Source: an uncultured Candidatus Pelagibacter sp.
GTDB taxonomy: Bacteria > Pseudomonadota > Alphaproteobacteria > Pelagibacterales > Pelagibacteraceae
Assembly: GCA_905616395.1 (NCBI GenBank)
Contig: CAJQSQ010000004.1
Coordinates: 1 to 64,000 of the forward strand
DNA: 64,000 nucleotides
Direction of reading: 5' to 3'
Shown: in pieces, positions 17,809 through 29,517 of the stretch
How positions within the stretch are numbered: position 1 is the stretch's first letter
Layout: each line of letters starts with the position of its first letter
Position numbers and translations under genes: made by a program
The notes under the pieces: generated by a model
Seen by the model: the letters and a program-made list of their open reading frames with translations, nothing else
What the model was told of the DNA's origin: nothing
Databases searched by the model: none

Positions 17809-19060
17809 TATAAAAGAAATTAGAAATGATATTGAGGCTTTTAAAAAAGCTTTGAATAAAAGATTCCTAGATATAAATGTGGATAAGATTTTATCATTGG
17901 ATGAGAATAATAGAGAATACATCCAACAAAGAGAATTACTTGAAAAAGAAAAAAAAGATATCTCAAAATCTAAAGATCAATCTCTTTTTGAAAAATCTAA
18001 AAAGATTTCTTCTGAAATTGATAATATTAGTAAATTACAATCTAGTGTTAAAAGTGAATTAGAGGCTATTTTGTCCTCAATACCAAACATACCTCATTCT
18101 GACGTTCCTACAGGTAAAGATGAAAACTCAAATGTAGAAATTTCTAAATCAGGAACATTACCTAATTTTACATTTAAACCTAAATCTCATTATGAATTAG
18201 GTGAAAACTTAAACATGCTTGATTTTGATCTAGCTACAAAAACTACTGGCTCAAGGTTTGTTTTTGTAAAAGATAAATTGGCCTTGTTGGAAAGAGCTTT
18301 ATCAAATTTTATGCTTGATACACATGTGAATACTAATGGTTATGAAGAGATATCACCGCCACTAATTGCAACAGATGATACTATGTATGGTACGGGACAA
18401 TTGCCTAAATTTGATAATGATCAGTTTGAACTTAAATTAGATGATTCTAGTGATAGAAAATTTTTAATTCCAACTGCTGAAGTTATTTTAACCAATATTG
18501 TAAAAGACCAAATTATTGATAAAAAAAAACTTCCTATGCGAATGGTTGCTTCAACTCCATGTTTTAGAAAAGAAGCAGGAAGTTATGGTAAAGATACAAA
18601 AGGCATGATCAGACAGCACCAATTTTACAAAGTTGAAATGGTAAGTATTGTCGAGGTTGATAAGTGTTTACCAGAACTCGATAGAATGACAAATTGTGCC
18701 ACTAAAATTTTAGATTTACTAAAACTTCCATATAGAAAAATAGTTTTGTGCACTGGTGATATGGGTTTTAGTGCTGAAAAAACTTTTGATATTGAGGTGT
18801 GGCTTCCGTCAGAAGATAAATATAGAGAAATCTCAAGTTGCTCTTCATGTGGATCATTTCAAGCAAGAAGAATGAAAGCTAGATATAAAAATGAGAAAAA
18901 AGAAACTCTGCTAGTTGGAACTTTAAATGGCAGTGGTTTAGCTATTGGTAGAACTATGGTTGCTATATTAGAAAATTATCAACAAGAAGATGGATCTATC
19001 ATTGTACCTGAGGTTTTAAAGCCTTACATGAATAATATTGAGAAAATCATTAAGATTTAA
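17801..19060 (+). CDS. serS: seryl-tRNA synthetase
   Basis: Charges tRNA-Ser, such as the tRNA-Ser at 34.8 kb. The start MHNIKEIRNDIEAFKK at 17801 matches the family, giving 419 aa and an 8-base overlap with tatC. An N-terminal long coiled-coil arm (residues 30-100) is followed by the class II core with motif 2 (TPCFRKEAGSYGKDTKGMIR) and motif 3 (NGSGLAIGRTMVAILENYQ). Confidence 0.96.
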   Translation: MHNIKEIRNDIEAFKKALNKRFLDINVDKILSLDENNREYIQQRELLEKEKKDISKSKDQSLFEKSKKISSEIDNISKLQSSVKSELEAILSSIPNIPHSDVPTGKDENSNVEISKSGTLPNFTFKPKSHYELGENLNMLDFDLATKTTGSRFVFVKDKLALLERALSNFMLDTHVNTNGYEEISPPLIATDDTMYGTGQLPKFDNDQFELKLDDSSDRKFLIPTAEVILTNIVKDQIIDKKKLPMRMVASTPCFRKEAGSYGKDTKGMIRQHQFYKVEMVSIVEVDKCLPELDRMTNCATKILDLLKLPYRKIVLCTGDMGFSAEKTFDIEVWLPSEDKYREISSCSSCGSFQARRMKARYKNEKKETLLVGTLNGSGLAIGRTMVAILENYQQEDGSIIVPEVLKPYMNNIEKIIKI

Positions 19061-19103
19061 AGTTGTTTTAATTTAATAGATGTTGTAAGTATTCACTTTA
19101 ATT

Positions 19104-19109
19104 AAGGAG
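19104..19109 (+). promoter_or_regulatory. strong ribosome-binding site for yajC
   Basis: AAGGAG lies five bases before the yajC ATG at 19114. Clear Shine-Dalgarno sequences are rare in this window, so it suggests high expression of the YajC-SecDF unit. Confidence 0.7.
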
Positions 19110-19113
19110 AATT

Positions 19114-19398
19114 ATGGATTCAGGAATAGGACAATTTATACCGCTAATTTTAATATTTGTTATTTTTTACTTTTTTTTAATAAGACCTCAACAAAAGAAA
19201 GTTAAAGAGCATAAAGCCATGGTAGAAAACTTATCAAGAGGCGACAAGGTTGTAACATCTGCTGGTATCATTGGTACAGTTGAAAGAATTATTGATAATG
19301 AAAAAGTTGAAGTACAAATTGCTGATAACGTTAAAGTTGAAATTATCAAATCTACTGGTATCCAAGGATTACTTAACGCTCCTGAAGTAAAAAAATAA
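19114..19398 (+). CDS. yajC: preprotein translocase subunit YajC
   Basis: A single-span accessory protein of the SecDF complex, 94 aa. The membrane helix covers about residues 6-22, followed by the signature FFLIRPQQKKVKEHK and GDKVVTSAGIIGTV. It is directly upstream of secD, as is usual. Confidence 0.96.
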   Translation: MDSGIGQFIPLILIFVIFYFFLIRPQQKKVKEHKAMVENLSRGDKVVTSAGIIGTVERIIDNEKVEVQIADNVKVEIIKSTGIQGLLNAPEVKK

Positions 19399-19410
19399 CA
19401 TCAAACTAAA

Positions 19411-20964
19411 GTGTTATACTTTTCTAAATTAAGAATTACTTTAGTTTTTTTTGTAACCCTTTTTTTTATTTATTTTGCACTGTCAAACTTTCAAGATCCT
19501 GAAAATAGCTTTATCTCGAAAAGAATAAACCTTGGCCTTGACTTGCAGGGAGGGTCTTATTTATTGCTTGAAATAGATAATGAACCTGTCGAAATACAAA
19601 AACTACAAAATACCACTACTGACATAAGGAATTTTCTAAAGAGTAAGAAAATTAATTTTAATGATTTAAGAATACAAGATAAAACAATAGTGTTTACTAT
19701 CCCTATAATGGATGTTGGTTCAGTTGAAGCTTTTTTTCTTGATAAAGAGAGTGAGATTAACCCTTATTACAATCAGTATAAATCACATCAATTTGATGTA
19801 ATAATAGAAGATAGTAAATTTACACTGTCACTTTCTAAATATGGACTTATTGAAATTAAAACATCATCTCAAGATCAAGCTCTAGAAATCGTTAGAAGAA
19901 GAGTTGATGAAGTTGGGACAAATGAACCAAATATAATAAAAAGAGGTAATAATAGAATTCTTGTTGAACTTCCTGGTTTGGATGATCCTATGAGAATAAA
20001 ATCCCTACTAGGTAAAACTGCAAACCTAACTTTTAGATTTGTTACTCAAAATAAGAATGATACTTTTGGCACTGAAATGCTCCAATTTGAAGATGGCATG
20101 AGTGAAGCAATGGTTAGTAAAAGAATAATTCTAAATGGTGAAAACTTACTTGATGCTCAACCACAAATGAACAACCAAACAAATGAAACTGTAGTATCAT
20201 TTACTCTTGATCGGGTGGGTGCTAAAAGATTTGGTAAAGCAACAAGTACAGGAGTTGGTAAACAGTTAGCAATTGTTTTAGATGGAAAAATTGTTAGTGC
20301 ACCAACTATTCAGAGTGTAATAGCAAGTGGAAATGGTCAGATTAGTGGTAATTTTACATTTCAATCAGCAACAGATTTAGCATTATTACTTAGATCTGGA
20401 GCCTTACCAGCACCACTAAATATAATTGAAGAAAGGACTGTAGGACCTGATCTTGGACAGGATTCAATCAATGCTGGTGTTATTGCTCTAATGATTGGTT
20501 TTTTACTGGTGATTATTTTTATGTTTTTTAAATATAAGATATTTGGTTTGATAGCCAATATAACACTTTTAGTTAATCTATTTTTTTTAGTAGGTATACT
20601 GACATTATTTGAAGCAACATTAACATTACCAGGAATAGCAGGAATCATTTTAACAGTTGGTATGGCAGTTGACGCCAATGTATTAATTTTTGAAAGAATT
20701 AAAGAAGAATGTAAGAAAGAAAAAAATAATATAATAGCTTTTGATACTGGTTATGTGAAATCAAAAACGGCAATTATAGATGCAAATATAACTACATTAA
20801 TTGCAGCTGTAATCTTATTCTTTATGGGCTCTGGGCCTGTTAAAGGCTTCTCTGTAACCTTAGCTGTAGGAATTTTTACTACACTGTTTTCAGTTTATTT
20901 TATTGCAAGAATGCTTACCGGTCTTTACGTGGTAAGAAATAAAGAAAAAACTAAACTAATTTAA
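19411..20964 (+). CDS. secD: protein translocase subunit SecD
   Basis: Uses the proton motive force to help complete Sec export. It is 517 aa starting with GTG. It has one N-terminal helix, the GLDLQGGSYLLLEI block, the large periplasmic P1 domain, and five C-terminal helices including GMAVDANVLIFERIKEE. The stop overlaps secF by one base (TAATG). SecD and SecF are separate, as in most proteobacteria. Confidence 0.96.
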   Translation: MLYFSKLRITLVFFVTLFFIYFALSNFQDPENSFISKRINLGLDLQGGSYLLLEIDNEPVEIQKLQNTTTDIRNFLKSKKINFNDLRIQDKTIVFTIPIMDVGSVEAFFLDKESEINPYYNQYKSHQFDVIIEDSKFTLSLSKYGLIEIKTSSQDQALEIVRRRVDEVGTNEPNIIKRGNNRILVELPGLDDPMRIKSLLGKTANLTFRFVTQNKNDTFGTEMLQFEDGMSEAMVSKRIILNGENLLDAQPQMNNQTNETVVSFTLDRVGAKRFGKATSTGVGKQLAIVLDGKIVSAPTIQSVIASGNGQISGNFTFQSATDLALLLRSGALPAPLNIIEERTVGPDLGQDSINAGVIALMIGFLLVIIFMFFKYKIFGLIANITLLVNLFFLVGILTLFEATLTLPGIAGIILTVGMAVDANVLIFERIKEECKKEKNNIIAFDTGYVKSKTAIIDANITTLIAAVILFFMGSGPVKGFSVTLAVGIFTTLFSVYFIARMLTGLYVVRNKEKTKLI

Positions 20965-21851
20965 TGATTAATTTTAATAAGTTTTATAAACTATTTAATC
21001 TCATCTCTTTGGGTCTAGTAGTAGCATCTATTCTATTGTTATTTTTTAAAGGACTTAATTTTGGTGTAGATTTTAAAGGTGGAACTCTAATTGAGTTAAG
21101 ATCAAATGATAAAAATATCAATGTTACATCTCTAAGGCAATCTTTTAGCCAAATGAATTTAGGAGATTTTAATGTTAAAAAATTTGGTAATGAGAATGAT
21201 TTTTTAATTAAGATAGAGAAAAAAGACACAAGTGCAAACGCTATTGAGGTTATTAAAAAAGATTTAATATCTTCCTTGGGAGGGTCTTTTAATTTCAGAA
21301 GAGTTGAAAATGTAGGTCCAAAAGTTAGTTCTGAATTATTAAAGTCTGGTATTATTGCAATCGCACTATCTCTAGCTGCAATGTTATTTTACATATGGAT
21401 AAGATTTGAATGGCAATTTAGTTTAGGTGCTATTTTGGCCTTATTCCATGACGTCATTATAACACTAGGTCTTTTCTCACTATTTAGTTTAGAAATAAAT
21501 CTATCAATAGTTGCTGCTGTTTTAACTATAGTTGGTTATTCAATGAACGATACAGTTGTAATTTATGACAGAGTTAGAGAAAATTTAAGAAAGTTTTCTG
21601 ACATCAAAATTTATGAACTTACAAATATCTCAATCAATGAAACACTTTCAAGAACTATAATTACATCAGCCACAACATTACTTGCTTTAGTTTCAATTTA
21701 TTTATTTGGTGGAGAAATATTAAAAGGTTTTTCTTTAGCTATGATAATGGGTGTTGTATTTGGAACTTATTCTTCAATTTATATAGCCAATCCGATACTT
21801 GTGAAACTTAGAGTTTCACAAAAAACAATCCTAACAGAAGATACCGAGTAG
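20964..21851 (+). CDS. secF: protein translocase subunit SecF
   Basis: Partner of SecD, 295 aa. It shows GVDFKGGTLIELR near residue 33, then the periplasmic domain and five membrane helices with VGYSMNDTVVIYDRVRENLR. It ends two bases before the convergent PuuD-like gene. Confidence 0.96.
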   Translation: MINFNKFYKLFNLISLGLVVASILLLFFKGLNFGVDFKGGTLIELRSNDKNINVTSLRQSFSQMNLGDFNVKKFGNENDFLIKIEKKDTSANAIEVIKKDLISSLGGSFNFRRVENVGPKVSSELLKSGIIAIALSLAAMLFYIWIRFEWQFSLGAILALFHDVIITLGLFSLFSLEINLSIVAAVLTIVGYSMNDTVVIYDRVRENLRKFSDIKIYELTNISINETLSRTIITSATTLLALVSIYLFGGEILKGFSLAMIMGVVFGTYSSIYIANPILVKLRVSQKTILTEDTE

Positions 21852-21853
21852 AT

Positions 21854-22459
21854 TTAATAAAGATTTTGAGCTGCTACCATTGAAAGTAACATTGGTAATG
21901 ATAAAAGAGTGTTTGTTCTTGAAAACAACATGGCTGTTCTTGCTGATTTCGCTTTAACATCAGGTTCGCACTCAACCATACCTAGTGCTCTTTTTTGATT
22001 TGGCCAAATTATAAACCAAACATTGAAAGCCATGTATAAACCAAGCCACATCCCAATGCCAATAGCCGTACTTTTTCCTCCACCACCTAAAGTCATGGCA
22101 TCGTGTAAATAACCATTTAAATGTGCTAAAATTAATCCAGATAATATTGTTAGTAAAGCTGCCCATCTAAAATAAAACAAAGCTGCTGGCGCAATAACCT
22201 TGCCAATAGCTGGTTTTTGCTCATCAGGGATTTTTGGCATGTTTGGAATTTGAACAAAGTTAAAATACCAAAGTAGACCAATCCACATGATAGCAACCGT
22301 TACATGAATCAATCTTGTTAACCAACTCCAAAAAATTGTATCAAAATCAAAACCACCATTACCATAAAATAATCCTAGAAATAGAATTATAGCCAATCCT
22401 AATGAGGCATGAATAGTTTTTGGAAGTGATGATAGTAAATTACCCATAATTAGAATCAC
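21854..22459 (-). CDS. urate hydroxylase PuuD-like integral membrane protein
   Basis: A 201-aa membrane protein with about five to six helices. The pattern (WLTRLIHVTVAIMWIGLLWYFNFVQ, then FRWAALLTILSGL, MWLGLYMAFNVWFIIWPNQ and FSRTNTLLSLPMLL) matches the membrane part of PuuD/Urate_ox_N proteins. The cytochrome c domain of full-length PuuD is absent. Histidines in the helices could bind heme. Whether it acts on urate is doubtful, since no purine catabolism genes are adjacent. The start could be the internal Met at residue 5. Confidence 0.7.
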   Translation of the reverse strand: MILIMGNLLSSLPKTIHASLGLAIILFLGLFYGNGGFDFDTIFWSWLTRLIHVTVAIMWIGLLWYFNFVQIPNMPKIPDEQKPAIGKVIAPAALFYFRWAALLTILSGLILAHLNGYLHDAMTLGGGGKSTAIGIGMWLGLYMAFNVWFIIWPNQKRALGMVECEPDVKAKSARTAMLFSRTNTLLSLPMLLSMVAAQNLY

Positions 22460-22474
22460 TTATACACTAATTGT

Positions 22475-25354
22475 TTAAATCTTTAACTTCTTTTTAAATT
22501 TTTCTTCTAGCATAGGCTTTAAGAATTCCCCGGTATAGCTACCTTTTATTTTAATAATATCCTCTGGTTTTCCCTCTGCGATAATATTTCCACCTTTGAC
22601 ACCACCTTCAGGACCCATATCAACAATATAATCAGCTGTTTTGATTACATCCAAATTATGCTCAATAACAACAACTGTATTTCCTAGAGCTACAAATGTA
22701 TGAAGTATTTCTAATAGTTTTTTAATATCATGTTGATGAAGACCCGTTGTTGGTTCATCTAATATGTACATGGTTCTTCCTGTAGATCTTTTTGATAATT
22801 CCTTAGCTAATTTAATACGTTGAGCTTCACCACCAGATAGTGTTGTTGCCTGCTGTCCAATCTTTATATAACCAAGACCTACTTTTTTTAGTGTTAATAG
22901 TTTTGTTTTAATATTTGAAATATTTTCGAAATACTCACATCCCTCGTCTACAGACATATCCAATACATCGGCAATACTTTTATCTTTAAATTTTATCTCA
23001 AGAGTTTCTCTATTATATCGGGTTCCTTTACATTCATCACACTGGATATAAACATCGGGTAAGAAGTGCATCTCGTATGTAATTACACCATCACCTTCAC
23101 AAGCTTCACATCTTCCACCTTTAACATTAAAAGAAAATCTGCCTGGCTTATATCCTCTTGTTTTTGACTCTGGAAGTGCTGTAAACCAATCTCTAATGGG
23201 GCCAAAAGCTCCTGTATAAGTTGCTGGGTTTGATCTAGGTGTTCTTCCAATAGGAGACTGATCTATATCAATTATTTTATCTATAAGCTCAACACCTTTA
23301 TAACTCTTAAACTCTTTAGGGACTTTTCTAGCTTTGTTATTCAAGGTTAAATTTAATGCATGATATAATGTTTGTAATATAAGTGTTGATTTACCGCTAC
23401 CTGAAACACCAGTTACGCAAGTAAAACTTCCTGTTGGAATTTTAAGATTAACGTTATTCAAGTTATTTCCACTAGCACCATTAATTTCAACAAATCTTCC
23501 ATTTTTTGCAAGCCTTCTGGTTCTTGGAATTTCTATATACTTTTTATGAGATAAGTATTGACCAGTAATACTGTTTTTATTTTTTAGTATTTCATCATAA
23601 GTACCTTGTGCAATTATTTCACCACCATTAGTTCCGGCTTCTGGACCCATATCTATTATATGATCTGCATTTTCCATCGTTTCCGTATCATGCTCAACAA
23701 CAATTACGGTGTTACCTAAATCTCTTAGTCTTTTTAATGCATTTATTAATTTAACATTATCTTTTTGATGCAATCCGATAGAAGGTTCATCAAGTACATA
23801 CAGTACACCAGTTAATCCAGAACCAATTTGTGAGGCGAGTCTAATTCTTTGAGCTTCACCTCCAGAAAGAGTACCTGACTCTCTCGATAATGTTAAATAT
23901 TCAAGCCCAACATTTAAAAGGAATGTTAGTCTTTCATTAATTTCTTTTAAAATATGTTCTGCTATCTTAAATTGTCGTTTATCAAGGTTTTGTTCCAAGC
24001 CTTTAAACCATTTAGCTGCATCTAAAATAGATTTTTTAGTTACTTCACTTATATTCTGATCGTCAATTTTAACACACAAGGCTTCTTCTTTTAATCTATT
24101 ACCGTTACATCCTTCACAAGCAGAATCGGATTGGTATTCAGCTATTGCTTCTCTTTTCCATTCACTATCAGATTCAAGAAATCTTCTTTCAAGATTATTT
24201 ATTACACCTTCAAAAGTTTTTTTATGAGAATATTTTTCATAACCATCGTCATAAACAAACTTAATTTCTTCTTCATCTGATCCAAACAATATTACATCTC
24301 TAAATTTTTTTGAAAGTTTTTTCCATCTTTCATCTAAAGAAAATCCATAATGTTTAGCAATAGAGGCTAAGGTTTGGGCGTAATATAGTGTTGTTGATTT
24401 GGCCCAGGGCTCTATGGCACCATCGGCTATACTTTTTTTCTCATCGGGAACTACTAAATTCGGATCTACATTCAATTTAATACCTATACCTTCACATTCT
24501 GCGCACGCTCCGTAAGGACTATTAAAAGAAAAAAGTCTTGGCTCAATCTCTTCAATTGTAAAACCACTTTCTGGACAGGCAAATTTTGTAGAATAAATTA
24601 ATTTTTCAATTTTTCTAAATTTTTGTGGCAATGTTTCATCTTCATACTCAACAAATACCAATCCATTTGATAAATTTACAGCTGTCTCAATACTTTCCGC
24701 AAGTCTATTACCAAGATTAGAATTCAAAACAATTCTATCAACTAAAACAGATATGTCATGCTTGAGTTTTTTATCTAAATTAGGTGCATTATCTATTTCA
24801 TATAAGACTTCATCAATTTTAATCTTTCTAAAACCTCTTCTTTTATAACTTAAAATATCCTTTCTATACTCACCCTTACGACCACGAACAACTGGAGCAT
24901 AAACATATATAGTAGCTTTTTTAGGTAACTTTTTTATTAAGTCTACAATCTGAGTTATTGTTTGTGATGTTATTGGCTTTCCTGTGAATGGTGAGTAGGG
25001 AACTCCAGCCCTTGCATACAACACTCTCATATAGTCATAAATTTCAGTAACTGTTGCAACAGTTGATCTTGGATTTTTAGATGTATTTTTTTGCTCAATA
25101 GCTATAGCTGGACTTAATCCCTCGATAAGATCAACATTTGGTTTTTTCATTTTATCCAAAAATTGACGAGCATAAGCTGATAAACTTTCAACATATCTTC
25201 TTTGTCCTTCTGCATAGACAGTGTCAAATGCTAGTGAGGATTTTCCTGAACCAGAAAGACCAGTAATTACAACAAACTGATCTTTCGGTATTTCTACTGA
25301 AACATTCTTTAAGTTATGCTCTTTTGCACCCTTAATAACTATCTTTTTAATCAT
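22475..25354 (-). CDS. uvrA: excinuclease ABC subunit A
   Basis: The DNA-damage sensor of nucleotide excision repair, 959 aa. It has two ABC ATPase modules, with Walker [10 protein letters not shown] at 32-40 and [10 protein letters not shown] in the second half, and two LSGGEAQRI signatures. A complete second zinc finger [14 protein letters not shown]...CDECKGTRY is visible; the first has the degenerate CPESG form common in alphaproteobacteria. It is divergent from ssb across 88 bases. Confidence 0.97.
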   Translation of the reverse strand: MIKKIVIKGAKEHNLKNVSVEIPKDQFVVITGLSGSGKSSLAFDTVYAEGQRRYVESLSAYARQFLDKMKKPNVDLIEGLSPAIAIEQKNTSKNPRSTVATVTEIYDYMRVLYARAGVPYSPFTGKPITSQTITQIVDLIKKLPKKATIYVYAPVVRGRKGEYRKDILSYKRRGFRKIKIDEVLYEIDNAPNLDKKLKHDISVLVDRIVLNSNLGNRLAESIETAVNLSNGLVFVEYEDETLPQKFRKIEKLIYSTKFACPESGFTIEEIEPRLFSFNSPYGACAECEGIGIKLNVDPNLVVPDEKKSIADGAIEPWAKSTTLYYAQTLASIAKHYGFSLDERWKKLSKKFRDVILFGSDEEEIKFVYDDGYEKYSHKKTFEGVINNLERRFLESDSEWKREAIAEYQSDSACEGCNGNRLKEEALCVKIDDQNISEVTKKSILDAAKWFKGLEQNLDKRQFKIAEHILKEINERLTFLLNVGLEYLTLSRESGTLSGGEAQRIRLASQIGSGLTGVLYVLDEPSIGLHQKDNVKLINALKRLRDLGNTVIVVEHDTETMENADHIIDMGPEAGTNGGEIIAQGTYDEILKNKNSITGQYLSHKKYIEIPRTRRLAKNGRFVEINGASGNNLNNVNLKIPTGSFTCVTGVSGSGKSTLILQTLYHALNLTLNNKARKVPKEFKSYKGVELIDKIIDIDQSPIGRTPRSNPATYTGAFGPIRDWFTALPESKTRGYKPGRFSFNVKGGRCEACEGDGVITYEMHFLPDVYIQCDECKGTRYNRETLEIKFKDKSIADVLDMSVDEGCEYFENISNIKTKLLTLKKVGLGYIKIGQQATTLSGGEAQRIKLAKELSKRSTGRTMYILDEPTTGLHQHDIKKLLEILHTFVALGNTVVVIEHNLDVIKTADYIVDMGPEGGVKGGNIIAEGKPEDIIKIKGSYTGEFLKPMLEEKFKKKLKI

Positions 25355-25442
25355 AATTTTAGTTGCTTTAAATTAATAAAATTAATATTGAGTTTGTATT
25401 GTGATATAAAATTAATTAAATAAATAAAGAATTATAAATATT

Positions 25443-25904
25443 ATGGCTGGAAGTTTAAATAAAGTATTATTAATTGGGCGTTTAGGCGCAGACCCAGAAA
25501 TCAAACAAATGTCGAATGGCAAAAGTCTTGCTACCTTAAGTTTAGCTACTAGCCAATCTTGGAAAGATAAAGCAACTGGTGAAAAAAAAGAAAAAACAGA
25601 ATGGCACCGAATAGTTGTGTTTAATGAAGGGTTAGTCAATGTTGTTCAGCAATATTTGAAAAAAGGTGCTCAAATTTATGTTGAGGGACAGATAACGACT
25701 AGAAAATGGAAAGATGAACAATCTGGTCAAGACAAGTATTCAACTGAAATTGTAATTCAAGGATACAATTCTTCACTTACTATGTTGGGTGGTGGAAACA
25801 CTGGCGGTGGTGGTATTCAAAATGACAATTCACAAGCTGTTGCTAGCAATCCTGATGATAGCCCCCAAGCCCCTAATGATATGGATGACGAAATTCCCTT
25901 TTAG
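25443..25904 (+). CDS. ssb: single-stranded DNA-binding protein
   Basis: Coats single-stranded DNA at forks and repair sites. It is 153 aa: an N-terminal OB fold ([27 protein letters not shown]), a glycine-rich linker and the acidic protein-binding tip DMDDEIPF at the very end. It is next to uvrA (divergent) and gyrA, a common alphaproteobacterial arrangement. Confidence 0.97.
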   Translation: MAGSLNKVLLIGRLGADPEIKQMSNGKSLATLSLATSQSWKDKATGEKKEKTEWHRIVVFNEGLVNVVQQYLKKGAQIYVEGQITTRKWKDEQSGQDKYSTEIVIQGYNSSLTMLGGGNTGGGGIQNDNSQAVASNPDDSPQAPNDMDDEIPF

Positions 25905-25909
25905 TTTCT

Positions 25910-28459
25910 ATGAAAGATACAGAAATTCCTAAAAACGAGAATATAAAACTTATTTCAATGCATGATGAGATGAGTTCATCTTATTTGTCATATGCAATGA
26001 GTGTAATTGTGAGTAGGGCTCTTCCTGATGTCAGGGATGGACTTAAACCTGTTCATAGAAGAATATTGTTTGCTATGTATAAAGGTGGTTACGATTGGTC
26101 AAAACAATTTAGAAAATCAGCAAGAATAGTTGGTGATGTTATTGGTAAATATCATCCGCATGGAGATCAATCTGTTTATGACGCTCTTGTCAGAATGGTT
26201 CAAGATTTTTCCATGAGTTTACCTCTTGTTCAAGGTCAGGGTAACTTTGGTTCTATTGATGGAGATCCAGCTGCGGCTATGAGATATACAGAAACAAGAT
26301 TAGCTAAAGTTTCTCAATACTTAATTGATGATATAGAAAAAAATACCGTTGAATATAAAAGTAATTATGATGAAACGGAAAGAGAGCCAACTGTCTTGCC
26401 TGCTCAATATCCTAATTTACTAGTAAACGGTGCGGGTGGTATTGCGGTTGGAATGGCAACAAGTATTCCACCACATAATTTAGGTGAGATTATAGATGGA
26501 ACATTAGCTTTAATTGAAAATAAAGATATTAAGATTAAAGAATTAATGAAGCATATACCTGGACCAGATTTCCCTACAGGTGGCGTTATTATAGGAAAAG
26601 AAATTATTAAAGCTGGATATAATGTTGGTCGTGGATCATTTAAAATTAGAGGTGAAATTAGCGTTGAAGCACAAAAAAATGGTAGAGAGAGACTCGTTAT
26701 AACTTCTGTGCCCTATCAAGTAAATAAATCAGTTTTAAATGAGAGAATTGCCCAACTTGTTAGAGAGAAAAAAATAGAGGGAATAAAAGATATTAGAGAC
26801 GAATCTAACAGAGAAGGGATTAGAGTTGCTATTGATTTAAGAAATGGTGTTGAACCAGAAACTATTAAAAGATTACTTTATAAAAATACATCTATAGAAA
26901 GCTCTTTTGGCTTTAACACTTTAGCTATTGTTGATGGCAAACCTAAAATTTGTAATTTAAAAGAATTTTTATCAAATTTCCTAACATTCCGTGAAGATGT
27001 AGTAATCAAAAAAACTAAGTTTGATTTAAAAAAAGCTGAAGACAGAGCTCACATCCTTATTGGATTATCAGTATCTGTTGAGAACTTAGACAAAATTATA
27101 AAAATTATACGGTCTTCTAAAACTCCGGATGATGCTAAAAAATCATTATTAAACACTAAGTGGAAAATAAATAAATCTTTAAAGCTAATTTCACTTGTTG
27201 AAGATAAAAAGGGAAAAGACTTATATTCACTAACCGATCCTCAAGTAATTGCTATTTTAGAACTTAGACTTCAAAAACTTACAGCTCTTGGTATTAATGA
27301 AATAGAAGTCGAAATTAAAAAATTAGCTGACCTGATTAAAGGTTATAAAAAAATAATTAATTCTAAAAAAGAACTTTTAAACGTAATAAGTGACGAGCTT
27401 AAAACTATCAAGGAAAAGTTTGCAGTTCCAAGAAGAACTAAAATTATAGATGCTGTTTTAAACTATGATATCGAAGAGACTATTCAAAAAGAAGCAGTGA
27501 TTATTACGGTTACTCTTCAGGGTTATATTAAAAGAGGAGCCTTAAGTAGCGTCAAACAACAAAAAAGAGGTGGTAAAGGAAAATCTGGGATCACAACGAG
27601 AGATGAAGATTCTGTTGTTCAAACTTTATCAGTTAACACTCGTACTTCTGTTCTTTTCTTTTCAACAGAAGGACTTGTTTATAAAATTAAAGCTTGGAAA
27701 ATACCTGAAGGATCAACTACATCAAAAGGTAAATCTCTATTCAACATCTTACCATTAAAAAATCATCAATCTATTAGTTCAATAATGCCATTTCCTGATG
27801 ATGAGAGCGATATGAAAAATCTTCAAATTGTTTTCGCTACTGCAAAAGGTAAAGTTAGAAAAAATAGCCTAGAAGATTTTTCTTCAATTAATTCAGCTGG
27901 AAAAATTGCAATAAAATTAGATCCCAATGACAAAATTGTAGGTGTTGAAATTTGCAAAGATGATCAAGATGTAATGTTAAGTACAAAAAATGGTAAATGC
28001 ATTAGATTTGAATCAAAAAAACTACGAATATTTAAGGGTAGATCCTCTAAAGGTATTAAGGGTATAGAGTTATCACCTAATGATGAGATCGTTTCACTTT
28101 CAATTGCAAATAAAGAAAAAACAAAAAAAGATTCAAAATCCGAGGAAAGATTTGTTTTATCTATTACAGAAAATGGATACGGTAAAAAAACTTTGAATAA
28201 TGAATATAGAGTTACCAATAGAGGTGGTAAGGGTATAATAGGAATTATTAACTCTCCAAGAAATGGTAGTATATGTTCATCATTTCCGGTTATTGAAGGA
28301 GATGATGTAATGATTTCAACAAATAAAGGAAGAGTGATTAGGGTTGCTGTTAAAGAAATCAGAACGGCAGGAAGAAATACTCAAGGCGTAAGAATTATCA
28401 AATTATCTGGTGATGAAAAAGTTGTTTCAGCAATAAAAATTGATGATAACTTGGAGTAA
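25910..28459 (+). CDS. gyrA: DNA gyrase subunit A
   Basis: Cleaves and rejoins DNA to introduce negative supercoils. It is 849 aa with the catalytic tyrosine Y126 in [11 protein letters not shown] and a C-terminal beta-pinwheel with the GyrA box QQKRGGKG. The quinolone pocket reads [11 protein letters not shown]: position 87, equivalent to E. coli Ser83, is glutamine instead of serine. The stop overlaps the coaD start by one base. Confidence 0.97.
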   Translation: MKDTEIPKNENIKLISMHDEMSSSYLSYAMSVIVSRALPDVRDGLKPVHRRILFAMYKGGYDWSKQFRKSARIVGDVIGKYHPHGDQSVYDALVRMVQDFSMSLPLVQGQGNFGSIDGDPAAAMRYTETRLAKVSQYLIDDIEKNTVEYKSNYDETEREPTVLPAQYPNLLVNGAGGIAVGMATSIPPHNLGEIIDGTLALIENKDIKIKELMKHIPGPDFPTGGVIIGKEIIKAGYNVGRGSFKIRGEISVEAQKNGRERLVITSVPYQVNKSVLNERIAQLVREKKIEGIKDIRDESNREGIRVAIDLRNGVEPETIKRLLYKNTSIESSFGFNTLAIVDGKPKICNLKEFLSNFLTFREDVVIKKTKFDLKKAEDRAHILIGLSVSVENLDKIIKIIRSSKTPDDAKKSLLNTKWKINKSLKLISLVEDKKGKDLYSLTDPQVIAILELRLQKLTALGINEIEVEIKKLADLIKGYKKIINSKKELLNVISDELKTIKEKFAVPRRTKIIDAVLNYDIEETIQKEAVIITVTLQGYIKRGALSSVKQQKRGGKGKSGITTRDEDSVVQTLSVNTRTSVLFFSTEGLVYKIKAWKIPEGSTTSKGKSLFNILPLKNHQSISSIMPFPDDESDMKNLQIVFATAKGKVRKNSLEDFSSINSAGKIAIKLDPNDKIVGVEICKDDQDVMLSTKNGKCIRFESKKLRIFKGRSSKGIKGIELSPNDEIVSLSIANKEKTKKDSKSEERFVLSITENGYGKKTLNNEYRVTNRGGKGIIGIINSPRNGSICSSFPVIEGDDVMISTNKGRVIRVAVKEIRTAGRNTQGVRIIKLSGDEKVVSAIKIDDNLE

Positions 28460-28953
28460 TGAATAAAGTTGCGGTATATCCTGGAACATTTGACCCAATA
28501 ACCTTTGGTCATATAGATGTAATTAAAAAAGCCTTAAAATTATTTGATAAAGTTATTATTGCTGCTTCTGATGGTACTAATAAAGATTATCTTTTTAATT
28601 CACTTGAAAGAATACAGTTAATTAAAAAAGCTCTATTTGTTGATTTAAAATTTGATAAAAAAAGGATTGAAGTTATTTCATTCACATCACTAACAACAGA
28701 TTTATGTAAAAAATACAAATCTAATATTATTTTAAGAGGTCTAAGAGTTGTATCTGACTTTGAATATGAATTTCAATTAGCTGGAATGAATAGAAAATTA
28801 AATAACAATATAGAAACAATCTTTTTAATGTCTGATGTTGAAAATCAAATTATTTCATCAAGATTTGTTAAAGAAATAGTGAGACTAAAAGGTGATATAA
28901 AAAAATTTACTACAAAAAGTATAATAAAGTCTTTAAAAGAGAAATATGAATAA
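28459..28953 (+). CDS. coaD: phosphopantetheine adenylyltransferase
   Basis: Makes dephospho-CoA from 4'-phosphopantetheine and ATP. It is 164 aa with the nucleotidyltransferase motifs YPGTFDPITFGHID at 7-20, RGLRVVSDFEYE and the C-terminal ISSRFVKEIV. It overlaps the downstream cyclophilin gene by eight bases. Confidence 0.96.
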   Translation: MNKVAVYPGTFDPITFGHIDVIKKALKLFDKVIIAASDGTNKDYLFNSLERIQLIKKALFVDLKFDKKRIEVISFTSLTTDLCKKYKSNIILRGLRVVSDFEYEFQLAGMNRKLNNNIETIFLMSDVENQIISSRFVKEIVRLKGDIKKFTTKSIIKSLKEKYE

Positions 28954-29500
28954 ATTTATAACAAAATTTTTAATTTTATTTTTTATACTAACCAACAATA
29001 TAAACGCAGAGGAGAATATAATGATTTTAAAACTTAAAGATGGAGACATTAAAATAGAACTTTTTGAAGATGTTGCACCCAACCATGTTAAAAGAATTAA
29101 ACAATTAGCTAAAGATGGGAAGTACGATGGTGTTGTATTTCACAGGGTAATTGATGGCTTTATGGCTCAAACAGGAGATGTTCAATTTGGTAACTCTTCT
29201 AATGACCAATTTGATTTAAAAAGAGCTGGAATGGGTGGTTCTGATTTACCAGACCTTAAAGAAGAATTTAGCGACTTACCCCATGAAAGAGGAACCCTGT
29301 CTATGGCTAGATCACAAGATCCAAATAGTGCTAATAGTCAATTTTTTATTTGTTTCAAAGAGTCATCATTCTTAGATAGACAATATACTGTTTTTGGTAA
29401 GGTTATCGAAGGTATGGAACTAGTTGATAAAATTAAAAGAGGAGACCAAAATAATAATGGTTCTGTCTCTAACCCAGATAAAATTATTAGCTTAAAATAA
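28946..29500 (+). CDS. periplasmic cyclophilin-type peptidyl-prolyl isomerase
   Basis: Speeds proline isomerisation during folding of exported proteins. It is 184 aa: a signal peptide of about 21 residues ending INAEEN, then the cyclophilin fold with FHRVIDGFMAQTGD, ARSQDPNSANSQFFICF and YTVFGKVIEGM. It lies in the gyrA-coaD-ppi-tgt run. The queA gene usually found before tgt in alphaproteobacteria is absent here. Confidence 0.92.
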   Translation: MNKFITKFLILFFILTNNINAEENIMILKLKDGDIKIELFEDVAPNHVKRIKQLAKDGKYDGVVFHRVIDGFMAQTGDVQFGNSSNDQFDLKRAGMGGSDLPDLKEEFSDLPHERGTLSMARSQDPNSANSQFFICFKESSFLDRQYTVFGKVIEGMELVDKIKRGDQNNNGSVSNPDKIISLK

Positions 29501-29517
29501 TATCAATATACATTTTA

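Noticed and set aside
21972-22166. Second minus-strand frame inside the PuuD-like gene
   Set aside because: It lies wholly inside a well-supported membrane protein gene and has no family features.
24540-24620. Missing cysteine in the first UvrA zinc finger (CPESG)
   Set aside because: This degenerate form is usual in alphaproteobacterial UvrA, so it is not a novelty here.
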